NCBI RefSeq assembly: GCF_031755915.1
Contig: NC_083379.1
Coordinates: forward strand, 20,656,001 to 20,720,000
Source of the DNA: Ziziphus jujuba
Taxonomy: Eukaryota; Streptophyta; Magnoliopsida; Rosales; Rhamnaceae
DNA length: 64,000 nucleotides
Reading direction: 5' to 3'
Below are positions 36,917 to 50,224 of this stretch, piece by piece. Numbering within the stretch: the first letter of the stretch is position 1; each line of letters starts with the position of its first letter. The notes under the pieces were generated by a model. That model saw only the letters and a program-made list of their open reading frames with translations, searched no databases and was not told the DNA's origin. A program made the position numbers and the translations under genes.

Positions 36917-39900
36917 ATATACACTAATAAACAATAATACTGCAGGCACCATCGACTCATTTATTAATTTTTTATTTTCATAGTTTAATTATGGTTTGCT
37001 TGTTTATATAGTAGAGTTATATTTAGTTTGTTGCTCATCCATGCATATATTGTCACATAAACCACATGAATTGGTATCCAAAATGTGTACTATTTTATCA
37101 TAGCAAAAATTTAACCATGTAAGTTAATAGTGTTAAAAAGGGTTAATACAATATCTCTCAGATTGTTTGTGATATCACTTCCATGTTGTTTGTAGTACTT
37201 CATTGACATTTCTTGCACAATATTATCAAGGGCATTGAAGATCTTTTTGCTAAGGCCACTCAAGCGCTTGTCATCCCATCTGCCAAACGAAGTTGAGAGG
37301 AAATGTAAAGTAGTACTATTCCATATACAATTGAAAATTATTCTTATTATTATTATTTTTTAAAATTTGTATGATGAAATATTTATAAGTAGTACCTACC
37401 TTTGTACTGCTTCAGTGAGACAATTTAAGTCGCTAAGAGAGCCTTTCATGTCAAAGAAATCATCAGCAACTGTAACTATTATGGCACTCTTAGCCACCAT
37501 CTTACGTACATCGGAATCATAAGGAAGAGACGTGCAAGCGGCGGCGGCGGCGAAATAACAGTAGGTAGTTTTCTCTCTTCCAAATCCCATATGGGTAAGT
37601 CCCAAGTCCTTTGACCATCTGGCTCCAACAAAGCAACCCAAGAGAATCATCAAACTACACACCTAATTCTTTGTGCGAGATTACCTTGAGCTACATGTTA
37701 TTTTTCTATCAGTACACTATGATAAATAAAACTATAAGGACTTCTTTTATCAATAATTGCAGTTGAAAACTGTGTCAATGGATTAAATGCCGGCAAAATC
37801 AATTTTATATGAATTCAAATATGGTACTAATGCATTTTTATACCACAATTCTTAAAACAATTCAAGAATTGAGGTTTTGATCAGTTTAGAATTCTTATAT
37901 AAAAATATGATGCAGAATTTTAAATACCTTCTCAATTCTTCAAGTTCATCCTTGTAAATTGATTGCTTAAACTCATAGTTTTGCATAGCAAGATGAATTA
38001 GTTTGTCATTATAATGGCTTGACAACCTGCGTGAACATTCCTAAAATGATCAGTTGATGTTGAGAAATTTCTATGATTATGAATTTGCAAGAAACTATCT
38101 TCTATATTATAATAAGAGATATGGCAACATACTAAATGTTAAAAGTTGTACTTTTCACATTATTTATTGGGATGAGATCTATAGGATTTGCCACCTTAAA
38201 ATCTTTCATTATGATTTAAGATATATAGATCAATATACCTCTGAAAGAACACCTTTCCCTTCCATAGGGCGTTGTTTTCATTCGCTTCAATCCATAACCT
38301 ATGATCTAGGTGATCCAGTCGAGCCATCCATGGTAGACTCAGCTCATGCTCAATCTAATATTACAATTCATGTAGTTATCAACAGTCAGAAATGATCACT
38401 AGAATGACGCCAAAAATATTGATGACAATATGCTATTTTATTTTATTTTTTAAATTGTTTAACCAATGCAACTAAATTGATTGATAGAATGTTTTAATAG
38501 ATTTGGATCTTCTATCATCCTTTTCCTTTCCATCCCTATTAATCATTACTGTTATACCACCTCATTCTTTGATTGAAAGAAATTAAAAAAAAGGGTAAAA
38601 TAAAAGAATTGCTTTTATAATTATATGTGATTTTATTACTGCTCAGAGGAAAATAAGGATAAAAATCTGCATCATGTTGCAATAACCTACAGCCAATTAA
38701 AAAGTTAGGTGATAAACAATTTAATTATATTTCTGCCTTCCATGACCTAGCATCAGTTGGTTGAACATATTGAAATTCCCTAACACCAAATGAACATAAT
38801 TAAAACCAGTTTTAAGGAGTACACAGCTACATATGGTTTAGAGAGATCAAAAGACTAAAGGATCATATTAACGTGGACACGAAATAAACATAAATTACGA
38901 AAGGTACTGCTTTAGTTTAGGCAATTTACCATTATTTGAGGAAGTAATGATGCTGATTTTAAATAAAATAAGGATAAACATTCCACAACATATATATTAT
39001 GAAGTGTAAAATTTTGAATATACATCTCAAAATATGTTGTGAGACATATAATTTACTTTATTAAAAGTTAAGATATTTTTAATATGAAAAAGATTGTATT
39101 ATTTTATATTATATTACATATATATAAACTCAAGTCATTTAATTTCAAATAAAATTTATCTTATTTTATTAAATTAAAATCCACTTTTGATGATATTAAA
39201 TTCTATCAACGAATCAAATATTATTTTTTAAAAAAGAATCCAACATATATATTAAATTGAATAAAAAAATTATTCTAAATTTGGTAATCTAGTATATTAA
39301 GGATTCCATCAATAAAGACTTTTCAAATTAAGTTAGTACTTTTGGAGAAATCTTTATGGTGTCTGACGTTTATGCTATTTTTTTCATTTTAATATTGGGT
39401 TTACAATATGTTGCCAATACTCAAAATCAGTGAGTTTACCAGTTTACGAAATGAATTTTGATCAGCTGCTCCTGTTAAAATGGATTTTTCAAGTAGATTC
39501 CTTGAAAAAGATCTTGATTCTTGAAGTTCATATTCTCCAGAAAACATAAGGTCTGTTGCTCTATAAATGTTAAGCATTACACTGCAGAAGAATTCAAGGT
39601 TGTTTTGCACTAAAGCTTTAATTTTCTCATCACATATGGACCAACGCATGCTCCCTGCACATCAAAAAGCGTGAAAAGCTTTGTTAAAACTAAACCAAAA
39701 AACATAAAAAAAAAAAAAATAAATAAAAAAAAGAGAAAAAAAAGGAAGTAATTAAAAAACTTGTAAAGGAAAAGTGGTACGTTTTGTCTGGTTTGTATAA
39801 CCTTAACAAAGTTATTTAGATGATTTATATATATATATATATATATAGTTAAAAGTTTGTCGCTGCTTTTCCCCAAAAGCTAAGCTAGGTATTGGGAGGA

Positions 39901-41317
39901 GTCTGCACTGAACTGACAGTGTTAATGGCTAGTCCGTTGGACTCAGAAATTTTTTTTCTAGGGTATAAGGGATCAAAACAATATTTCCTGGAATACCATT
40001 TAAAGTGACACAATTATTTTTTAATTCATGGAGCAAAAATATAAACGTATACAAAAAAAAAAAGAAAAAGAAAAATGCTGCATATTTTTTGCTATATAGA
40101 GTATTAATGTTCACCCAAAAAATTATAATATTTACTAAATTTTATTAAAAAAATAAACATGTTGTTTGAGACAAAATAAAATTTTGGTTTTGTTAGGATT
40201 TAAACGACTAAATTAAGCAATTGAAATATAGAAAAAAAAATTGTGAAAGTATTATAAATAAAATGGTGAAAAAAATTGTGAAAAAAAAATTAAAATAAAA
40301 TTAAAAGAATGATATTATAAATATTTATACTTGTACTTACATAAATATCATATTGAAAGTATTAGTTAAATAAGAATAAATGTATTATAAATAATAATCA
40401 ATTATATTAAAAACAAATATAGATAAGTGAGAAAAAATGGATTAAAACCAAAAAAAAATATATGTAAAAGAAAATGAAAAATTATTAAAAAAGAGTAAAT
40501 GGATTAAAAAAAAAAAAAAAAAGAAAAAAAAAAAGTATTGAAAGAGTAAATGGATAAGACAAGCGCATGCGCCTGTGGGCCGTGGTCGTGGGAGTGGAAT
40601 GATACAAAAAAGAGAATATGGGGAGAAAGGGAGGGGGTCAAAATAATAATTCAGTGGGGTAAACTAACAAATTGGGGAAAAAAACAAAAAAAAAAAAAAA
40701 AGCAAGATAATTTGAGGGAATTTAAGGTGCAAAGTAATTTAAGCGAGGCCGCACCCAGGGCCACGTGGAGACGGTGTGGTCGCATCAGCTTAAGCACTGG
40801 GGAAGAACGATAATTCAAAATGTATCAACCACAATAATTAGTACATGAATCATCATGTATTCTATTGTAACTTGGGAGACATATAGTTAAGAGAGAACAA
40901 AAATAAATAAATTTATATAAGGAGAAGAAAAGTCGATTCAAAAGCAGTATATGATTATGATGAAGATCCGTACATGGCAATACGTTATACCCATGCATCC
41001 TTAGGAGTCGAAAAGCTAAAGAGTCTTTCAACAGCTGAGCTGATACTAAATTGCTGGGCTTTGCCCATGATTCGTGATTCTTGTAATTCCTGAAACCGTA
41101 AAGGACATTCGACATATTATTACTAGAAAAGAAAACAAAGGGATATGAGATATAAATTTATATGGATCAATATACTTGTAAACTTGTTCAAGAACTCGTT
41201 CGGTCTCGGTCACGAAATACTCAGCCAACCCCAGCCTATGGAGATGGTTGATAACACAAAGCTTTATAAGCTCTTCATCCATGGGATACATAGTTGGAAC
41301 TGCATACATCAGAAGTA

Positions 41318-41350
<33 letters not shown>

Positions 41351-41695
41351 AGACATAAATCAGGGATGGACATTCGCAATTTATTCTATAAGACATAATC
41401 GAAAATAAAGAATTGAATTTTTTTTTTTTTTTTTTTTTCCTTTCTTACCACCGTTGGGACATCTTTGAACTAGAGATTGTAAATAACTCAAGCAGTGTTT
41501 ATTTCCTGTGGCCATGAATGCAAAAGATGTAGCAGACGGAGAATGGAACAGCGAACCATCACCGCTCAAGTTCTTGGTTATATCTTCTTCATCAATTTCA
41601 TATTCAGAAGGCAACGCTTCAAGAAATGATAGTAATGGAGGATAATTGTAGTCGTCAACAGCTTGCTCCCTGTATGCAAATTATTTAAAGATATG

Positions 41696-41735
<40 letters not shown>

Positions 41736-42425
41736 CATTCTCAGGTGGCCCTGATAAATGTATCAAATTAAGGTCATGGAGAATAGAGCAGGAAAGAAAA
41801 AGAAAGAGAAAAAATTATTACGTATCGAGGATTCGTTGTCTCTGGCAGAATATATCTGCGATAGCAATTTCTTCTAATTCGATCTTCAACCCAACCTTTT
41901 TGCTAAGTTCAAACATTGCTGGCAAAACAATTGCTAGTGTACGTGGACAATTGTCTTTTATTTCACTGAGGAATTTCTCTGAATTTGAATGGACAAAATC
42001 CATTCCTGCAATTAAAAAGGATTAAAAAGAATTAGGAAGTAATCCAAGTATTCAGGAACTCATCTAGTCAGGTTAATACACCACAAAGGAAATATTACCC
42101 AAAAAAAAAAAAAAAAAAAAAAAAGAGGAAGGAAAAGGACATAAATTTCGCAGTTGTTAGAATATATTGTATTTTTATTAATTATTAATTAATTTGGTAG
42201 GAAAAATCTTATCAATTTCATTATTGATCAACAGCAGCTATATGTTGTAGAACAAAACAGTAACCAACCAGAGTCACAATTTTTAGTACATGTTGTCAGT
42301 CGGCAATTATTATTAAAGCAAACACTGCACAAATAATAAAATTATTCAAAATTTTCAAAGCGAAAATTGTTAATTTAAAATTAAACTCTCAAGTACCATG
42401 GAGTTGGGTAGTAGATGAGTGCAAG

Positions 42426-42474
<49 letters not shown>

Positions 42475-43676
42475 TTTTTCTAGCAAAAAGAAACTGATGT
42501 AATCAACACAGGTTCTATTTTTCCTGTCAAAAGTAATTAAATGCACTTAAATATTTGAGCTATATATTTTGCTACCATGCATCAATACCCATGTTATAAT
42601 AGGGACGGGTGTCTGGTCAAATATAATACAGAGGTAAGTACATGCAAAAAGTCAGAGGATGCATCACTTATGGTAGATTGGAATTTTTTTTCTTTCGAAA
42701 CACCATATTATTTAGTAACACCGATTGATTATTTTTTCAACTTAATGGTTTGGACAAGTATAAAGATACACAAAATTTTAATTTTTTTTTTCTTGCGTTG
42801 TAGTCAACCTAATAGAGTATTTACTAAATCAACGGTAAATTTGTTTTATTTTTCTTTAAATTTGATTTTTAAATTGATTTTCAATGCCTTTAGATGCATA
42901 ATAGATTAATTGTAAATCTATAAAAGTAAAAATAAACACAATAGATGCAAATTAATAAAATATAAATTTTAGTTGTGTTACTAATTTAAACATCTAAAGT
43001 AATTGAAAACTTAAAAACATTAACAAAAGAAATGGCCGTGCGAGAAAAATGTAAAACCAAATGGCCTGTGAGGGCTAAAATGAGAGGGCAGGGGGGCATA
43101 TTAATTTAAGAATGGGATAAAAATATAAATAACCAAAAAAGTACTAAAAAAGTTAAAAGAAAAAAACAAAAAAAAAAAAAAAAAGGAAAAGAAAAGGATG
43201 GGGGCATGTGCTCCTGGTCCAATGTGGATCCCGCCCATGCATCCACGTACTCCATAAAAATTATATGTAATTAGATGTGCACTTTTATAACAATGTGGAT
43301 GCCTTGAGGCTTATTATGGTAGGCCTAATTGATCTGTATATGTTTTACCTTTATCTATCATTTCGCTGCCAACATCCCACTTTTTGAGTGCAATAATGCA
43401 AGCAAGAGTTGCTATCAGGCACTCAATAGAGGGCATTCCATGACTGTCACACTCTCCCCAAAACCCTTGTTGTTTCTGATTGTTGAGCACCCAATTCAAA
43501 CAATTCTGGAACATGGGTTTCATATTTTGGTGGTGGGAATCTGGAATAATGGCTAACCATGCTGTGTCATAAGCTGAAGGGGAAACAAACTGGTATGGAT
43601 CGATGTTTTCAGAGAACATCATCTCCTTTATGGTTTTCACTTGAGTTTCAACAGAGGAAATAGCTGCAGATTGCAT
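35991..43676 (-). CDS. GES: Terpene synthase, TPS-f type, (E,E)-geranyllinalool synthase-like
   Basis: Twelve exons on the minus strand fit in phase: 43676-43349, 42005-41822, 41669-41449, 41299-41176, 41089-40974, 39654-39440, 38354-38239, 38026-37928, 37618-37400, 37279-37150, 36850-36605, 36470-35991. The product is 825 aa without a stop or frameshift. Motifs: SAYDTAWLA (34-42) at the N-terminus, typical of diterpene-synthase-like proteins, a long beta/gamma-type N-terminal part without a class II DXDD, then class I motifs DDFFD (520-524) and N660-D-x2-S664-x3-E668, which spans the exon 11/12 junction. No plastid transit peptide is evident. Length and motif wording match Arabidopsis TPS04 and other geranyllinalool synthases, which turn geranylgeranyl diphosphate into geranyllinalool, precursor of the defence volatile TMTT. 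A linalool or nerolidol product cannot be excluded, since related TPS-f enzymes make linalool. A TATA box lies about 105 bp upstream. Confidence 0.88.
40551..40812. other. GC-richer island inside intron 5 of the terpene synthase
   Basis: A roughly 260-bp block with long GC-rich words ('gcgcatgcgcctgtgggccg', 'gaggccgcacccagggccac') and a poly-A run interrupts otherwise AT-rich intron sequence. An open frame here (87 codons, plus strand) is low-complexity and I do not take it as a gene. A less marked similar block is at 43020-43260 in intron 1. Both may be insertion remnants. Confidence 0.4.
42428..42469. repeat. (AT)n microsatellite in terpene synthase intron 1
   Basis: About 21 uninterrupted AT units inside the 1.34-kb first intron. 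Confidence 0.92.
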
Positions 43677-43780
43677 ATTGTAATAAGCAAAAGAGTTTTG
43701 GAACTCCTATATGTTTGCCTATATTCACAATATATGAATTGCTTGGAGGAAGGGCCTACTAAGAAGAAAATTTGGCTAGC

Positions 43781-43788
43781 TATTTATA
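43781..43788 (-). promoter_or_regulatory. TATA box of the terpene synthase gene
   Basis: On the minus strand this reads TATAAATA, 105-112 bp upstream of the ATG at 43676, giving a short leader of plausible length. Confidence 0.6.
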
Positions 43789-45609
43789 GAAGTTTGTACA
43801 ACTTTATTATTATTATTTTTTTATTTAGTTTTTTGGTCCTATCAAAGACATGCATCTGAGCAGGCATTTGTGTGTAGTTTCACACCTATGAGAACGTGAA
43901 TGTCGTGATACCTTCTTTATTTTATTTTATTTTATTTTGTTGGATAATGAATGTCGTGGTGTTGGGTCCATTACAAGGACACAAAAAATATATATGATCT
44001 TTAATTTATACCAATTTTCCAAATGTAAATCTATAAATGAAAATATATAAACTTTAAGTAATTAATAAATAAATTAGGATCATAATTTAAAATGTCATAA
44101 TTTTTTGTGAGATTTTTATTTTTTAAATATATCGAAAGAAGATTTAGCAAGTGTAAATAGGTATAATTTTCATAATATTCAGTGAAATTTTTTATATTTT
44201 TTAATAATTTTCATGGAAGTTTCCATCATAATATCTATATCAAATTCTTAACAATTTGGTTAAAAAATTCATAATTTTCATATAAATTTTCCAAATTTCT
44301 ATTAAATTTTTATAAAAATTTTGAAAATATCATTTTTTTGGGGTTAAATTTTTTATTAAAAATATTTACAAATATTATTGATGTTTAGTAAAACTTGCCA
44401 AATGAATATCATTGATTTTTTTTTTTAATCTTTGAATTATCTTCCAACAATTAAATGAATAAAAATAAAATAATTCGTATTTAACAGATAATGTTTAAAA
44501 TTATATTAGATAAATCTATCTATCATATTCTTAGAGAAAATTAGTATCAGAAGTTATAAGTTTACCTATCTATTATTATTTTTCTTACATTTATAAATTT
44601 AGTGTTTGTATAAATTAATATTATAAAGTAGATAAAAATTAGAACGTTGATAAAAATTGAAAGATATGTAGAAAAAATATTTTTCATGAATCAATGTTCA
44701 AAATTTCAACTATTTGATAAATGCAAACTTAACACTCAAATATTTATATCGATGGTATATTAATAACTATATGTAAAATTATTAAAAATGATATATTTTT
44801 TAATAATTACTTCTTATATTTACATTTTAAAATGAGAATGGGTAAGATACATATAATTATCAACCACCCAATTATTCTTTATTATATTGAAATGATAATT
44901 ATAATAATTGTTCTATATATCTTAATTAATAAATAATTTTCTTAAATATGTATTTTTGTTACATTTTTATTAATAATAGTATATTTTTAACTATTACCGC
45001 TTATTATAAATTAACTGATATTCTTAAATATGTATTTTTGTTACATTTTTATTAATAATAGTATATTTTTAACTATTACCGTTTATTACAAATTAACTGA
45101 TTGAGAAAAATATAATATTTTTTTCAATATTTTTACAATTTTAATAGTAAAATTAATAATTAATTAATTAAATAAGTTAGTTTTAAAGTTTTAATAAAAA
45201 TTTCTATTTTCAAATAAATTTCATCAATTTTTATCATTTTTATGAGTTTTATCCATATTTGATAATTTTTAATATTTTTTTGTATATTTCCATATTTTAA
45301 ACACTTAATATTTCTATAGATATTGAAATTTTAAACTTTATTTGGAATAATAATGGGAAAATAGAACAAAAAAGTAATATTTATTTATTTGCTAAAGAAC
45401 ATATAAAAATAAATAAATTAAAATCGAGTATATATCTAATGAGGGATGTAACCAAGAATCAATGATAGGGGTGGCTTATGTAAATTTTTTTTTATCAAAT
45501 TTGGATGAGACAGAGAAAATTTTATGGTCGAAAATTAACACTTAACTAGCAGGGATCATCGATCTTGCCTCTAGATATACATATAATAATTATAATACAT
45601 TAATCATTA

Positions 45610-45641
<32 letters not shown>

Positions 45642-45645
45642 GAAA

Positions 45646-45676
<31 letters not shown>

Positions 45677-48186
45677 TGCAATTCAAATGCAATAATACAT
45701 TATTTAATTTATTAATCAATAGTAACTTAGGATTCTTCAAACTTTGTTATATTCTAAAAATTATTTTTTATAAAAATATCCATGGAATAAAACACAATTT
45801 ATAACAGATATTTAGTGACTTCAAATCAATAACTAAATTAAATTAATCTTTCAATTTATTATAACTAATAAACCTTAAATAAGAATAATAAAATCGAAAA
45901 AATAATTAACATGAATGCTAAAAAAAAATCATTTTTCAATCATTCAACTTAAAACTACCAATTTTAATTTAAAAGAAAAAATTGATAAGGGTTTATAATC
46001 TCCATTCCAGCTTCTTCTTCTTCGTCTTTTTTTTATTTTTTTTATTTTTTTATTATTTTTTAAGTAATTTAGATGGTTTTTTCGTCACCCTTTTCTTTTT
46101 CTTCATCTTCATTTTCATCTTATTCCTCTTTTTCTACTTCTTTATTTCTCTCTTTTCTTAGTAGAACTTTATTGAAACTTATATTAAAAAAAAAAAAAAA
46201 ATTGGGGCTGGGTGGGCTTGAGCCCACACTAGCCACTATATGTACATAGCTCTGTCACTGTATCCAATATGCATAGCCAACGTTTATCAGTATGTGTTCG
46301 CTATGCCATCAGGGTCGTTGGTCGCATTAATTGGGCTTCGGGACACATGAAAATGATCAGGGGCAATGAATCATCAGAAATTTCCTTCTATTTTCCCCTC
46401 TGCGTTTTCCTTCTTTTGTTTTTTTGTTTTTTTTTTTGGTCTACATTTTTCTTCATCACTCTTCACCACTTGCATCTTCGTTTGATTAATAGCAATCTGG
46501 TGACCAAGTCAATGCATAGATTCCAAAATATTGCGTAATGTGTGCGAACGTCAATTTCAATTGAACTGGGATTCTATGCTGTCCATAACTCCAATTACTT
46601 TATTAGGTTCTCATTTTGCGGCTGGGGACAGGACTTGGAAACTCCTATGATATCTCCATTTTTTTGTTTTTTTTTGTTTTTTATGAATAGTAATCATTTT
46701 AAGATCACAATCTGTTTCGCATTAAATTAGGGAATGAATTGTTGCCATCCCAACTACCACTTGGGAGAAAATCTTGTGTGAAACCATGGTTTCGGCACCG
46801 CAATTTATTAATGTTCCGTTTTAAAAAATGTGTCATCATCAAGTATTAAACATTCTAAAGAAAATTTTTACACGCCTTTTCTTTTTCCTTTTTCCTCTCC
46901 TTCTATCCATTTTTTCCATGGAAGACTTTGAAATCTTATTCTAGTTTTCTATAATTTTTTCAAATATTCTTTTTGATGGATAGCGTATTCATTACAATAT
47001 ATATTATTTTTATAATATATCCAAAATAATAAAAGATATATGATTGCATTTTTAAAAAGATGCTATGACAACTTATGCTATAAAATATTTTATATTTTTA
47101 AAATGTTATACTAAATACTATAAATAACTATTTAATAGTATTTGTCTTATACTGTTATATGATTGAAAACAGTTACAAATATCATATTATACCATTATAC
47201 CATTTGATATGCTATATTAAATATATTTTATTGCATTTGAAAATGCTATTTTAAGTAGATTTTATAGTATTTAAAAATGCAATGTCACAATAACAAAAAA
47301 ATAAATATATGACACTTTAAAATATTACTAAAGTTGTACTATAACGATATTTAATTAACTAGTGATAATAATTGCAAATACTAGTGTAACTAAAAATTAT
47401 AGTGACAATTCAAAATATTACTAAAAAGACAAATAATGACATGTATAAAGGTCATTAAAAATCATTAGATTAATACAATTAATCGACTAATTATATTTGA
47501 AAATGTCTTAAAAAATTATTAACAACATTATAAAATCTCATTGAATTTTAAATGTTAATTTTATTATAAAAACTTACAAATGCCAAAAAATAAGATTTAG
47601 AGTCATTTTCAAAATGTTATTGAAAAGTATAATAATAATAATAATAATAATGATTTAAATCAATTTTATGTATTTTTAATGAAATTAATTAATAAAAATA
47701 ATGTCATTTATCTATATGAGATTTCAAATTTTAATTTTAATAATATTTTTATTACTTTTTATAAATTTAATTTATAGCACTACATTTTTTTATTAGTAAA
47801 AATGATCTTAAATTTAAAGTTGGTAATAGTGAAAGCAATAACCATAAAGTAATATATTCAAAAATAAATAATAAAAATTTAAAATTATTTTTTTAATAGA
47901 ACGTCATCAACCATGCAAAAGATAAATAAATGTACATATGATAATCAAAATTATCTAAATATAAGAGAGAATAACACAATCAAGTTTCTTTCCTATATAT
48001 GCAACAATTACAAAAAGGATCTTCCAGATACCCAAATGATAGCAACTATTTCAAAAAAGTAATTCCCATTAATGATTTCAACTTTTATTGTTCTTATACA
48101 AAATCTGCAAGTAACCAAAAAAAAAAAATAAAAAAAAAATTCTCCATATCAGATAGTCTAAACACATCAAACTGAGCCAATAAAAT
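43789..48186. other. AT-rich intergenic DNA upstream of the terpene synthase
   Basis: About 4.4 kb with no recognisable gene. It contains an 82-bp tandem duplication (44939-45102), (TC)n followed by (TA)n at about 45611-45677, and from about 45440 to 46262 sequence with 'ggggtggctta' at one end and 'gggctgggtgggcttgagcccac' plus 'gctctgtcactg' at the other, wording seen at ends of plant dispersed repeats. From 47000 to 47450 short 'atgctat' and 'tagtgac' motifs recur, as in subterminal regions of CACTA elements. These identifications are weak. Confidence 0.45.
44939..45102. repeat. 82-bp tandem duplication
   Basis: Two adjacent copies, 44939-45020 and 45021-45102, differ at only about three positions. 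The unit is AT-rich and non-coding. High identity shows the duplication is recent relative to the diverged repeats nearby. Confidence 0.9.
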
Positions 48187-48389
48187 AACACCAGAAATTA
48201 AAGCAAAAAAAAAATAATAATAATAAATAAATAAAATAAATAAAATTGATTAAATTAAAATTTTACCTAAATGTAATTCAAATTAAATATATCTATATGA
48301 AACTTAAATTATGAATAAGAAAATTATAAAACTAACAAAAAAATAAAAAATTCTACTAAACTTTTCAAAAAATTAAACTTACAAAAAAT
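48187..48389 (+). repeat. Direct repeat flanking the copia element, left copy
   Basis: About 200 bp ending exactly where the 5' LTR starts. It is a diverged direct repeat of 53650 to about 53847, which starts exactly where the 3' LTR ends. Shared landmarks in order: 'agaaattaaagca', an (ATA/ATAA)n stretch, 'attgattaaatta', 'acctaaatgtaattcaaat', 'atctatatgaaac', 'ttctactaaactttt'. See the matching finding. Confidence 0.85.
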
Positions 48390-49587
48390 TGTTTAAAAGG
48401 TGGTAATCTTGCTACCTTGTGCAAGCCAAAGTTCACCAAACTTTGCACCCTATTTCTTTTTTTACAAGAAATATTTTATTAAATGTCTTAAAGCAATACT
48501 TATGTCTATGTTTTATGTTCCTTTTAATATCTTTTGAATGCTTAAGTTTTGTTGTATTTAAGTTAGGAATTGTCTCTTCGTTGGGTATTGATTTTGTTTT
48601 GCAAAATGGCTGTGTTGAAAATTGTGTTTCCAGCAACATAGGTCTATTGACATAGGTCTATTGTTGGGGTTGGAATATTATGAGTTTTTAGAAATAGATT
48701 ATGGTTTTTAGATATGTTGTAATACACATGTAAAAAAAAAAAATATAACAAAAAGAATGATTAAAAAAGGATTTGGAAAGCCCAAGATATGCAGGTTGCA
48801 AGTTGGCATAACTGCTGAGATTTTCAGCAGTTATGGCCCACAGGTTTGAGATGAATTGGAGGGCTTACCCAATTCTTTTGGACTTGGTCTTCTCTAGATT
48901 TCATCCTTAACATTTCAACATACCACATGTCAAAATTCAAGCAATTTAGATGAAGATATCTCAGCCTTCCATCAAGTAAAAGTAGCATTACCCTATTTGG
49001 TGGAGACAGTCTTTTGAAGTTCAAAATCTCACCAACCTTTACCATATTCGTGCACTCACATATGAGCTGGTATTTGAATGTTTTGTAGGTGGAAAATGTG
49101 TAATTTTTGAATTTTAAAGACTTCCATTTGGTTTCACACACACTTCATATGTGTGAGACAAGTTTTGTATCTATATTATGCAACAAGTGAATGAAATGAA
49201 ATAGTTGAATTGTGTTGTCTAGTTTGTGTGGCCTACTTTAGCATCTTCTCTTCTTCTTCATCTTCTTTTTATTTCTTCCAAACAAAAATCCTAACAAACC
49301 TCAATATCACTATACCAAAAACAAATACAAAAATCACCAAAACACCAAACCAAAAACCAGATTAAAGGTTGTGCACAAGACTAACACCTTATATACAATA
49401 CTCTTGGCCAAGTGAACCCAAAACCACACCAAACTTGGATATATTACACTGCACACCCTCAAATTTTCTCTTAATTATAACAAGATACCTTCATGAAGTT
49501 ATAAAAATATAAACACTAGGGTATTCGATTGTAATAAAAGAAAACCTCGAGGAAGTGCAGTGTAATATATCCCACCAAACTCCAACA
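48390..49587 (+). repeat. 5' LTR of the copia element, carrying a MITE
   Basis: Starts TGTTTAAAAGGTGG and ends CCAACA. It is longer than its partner because of an inserted 136-bp MITE and its target duplication near the 3' end (49437-49572). Without these it would be about 1.05 kb, like the 3' LTR (1034 bp) and the solo LTR (1046 bp). Confidence 0.88.
49437..49572. mobile_element. 136-bp MITE inserted in the copia 5' LTR
   Basis: Perfect 18-bp terminal inverted repeats: GGATATATTACACTGCAC at the left and its exact reverse complement at the right. The LTR word 'accaaact' (8 bp; 9 bp 'caccaaact' with one extra base at the left junction) is present on both sides but only once in the other two LTR copies, so it is the target duplication. 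An 8-9-bp duplication fits hAT or Mutator-type transposition. The interior is AT-rich and non-coding. Confidence 0.85.
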
Positions 49588-49598
49588 TGGTATCAGAG
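49588..49598 (+). other. Primer binding site of the copia element
   Basis: TGGTATCAGAG directly after the 5' LTR, complementary to initiator methionine tRNA as in many plant copia elements. Confidence 0.85.
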
Positions 49599-50162
49599 AT
49601 TTGTTTGAACCATTGAGGGACCTTGTGAGCTTTCTTTCTAGCCTATTTTCTTGTGATAGAATGCCCCATTTCATTTTTTTCATTTTTGGTTTGAAGTGGT
49701 ATAAAAATCTAGCTAGAAAACTCACCAAAAAAAAAAAAAAAAAAATCCAACCTAAGAGTTGCTTTCTTCAAAATCCGGTTTTGTGTCATGGCTTTTCAAA
49801 GTTTTGCACCATCTACTCCACCAAATTTAAAGGCCAAAACTACTCCATTTGGAGCATAAAGATGAAAGCCTACCTACAAGCCTTTGGTCTTTGGGATGTG
49901 ATGGAAGAAGGTTATGAAGTTGAGCAGTTGAAAGCAAATGCCACATAAGCAAAAAGACTTGCACATGAGATCGAGATAGCTAAAGGATTCAAAGCCTTGA
50001 CAACCCTTCATTCTTCAGTGAGTGACTCCATCTTCACTAGAATCATGTCTTATACAAGTGCTAGAGAAGTATGGTTGAAGTTGCAAGAAGAATTTCAAGG
50101 AAACACTAGAACTAGACAAATGCAAGTTTTAAACTTACAAAAAGAGTTTAAAACAATTAGAA

Positions 50163-50224
50163 TGAAAGAAAATGAGTTGGTTAAGGACTTCACTGAAAGA
50201 AAATGAGTTGGTTAAGGACTTCAC
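50163..50224 (+). repeat. 31-bp tandem duplication in the copia gag
   Basis: The unit at 50163-50193 is repeated at 50194-50224 without visible change. Since 31 is not a multiple of three, it shifts the Gag frame and produces a premature stop in the upstream frame. Confidence 0.88.

Noticed and set aside
40550..40813. 87-codon open frame in the terpene synthase intron
   Set aside because: Low-complexity Lys-rich translation on the opposite strand within an intron, with no family resemblance.
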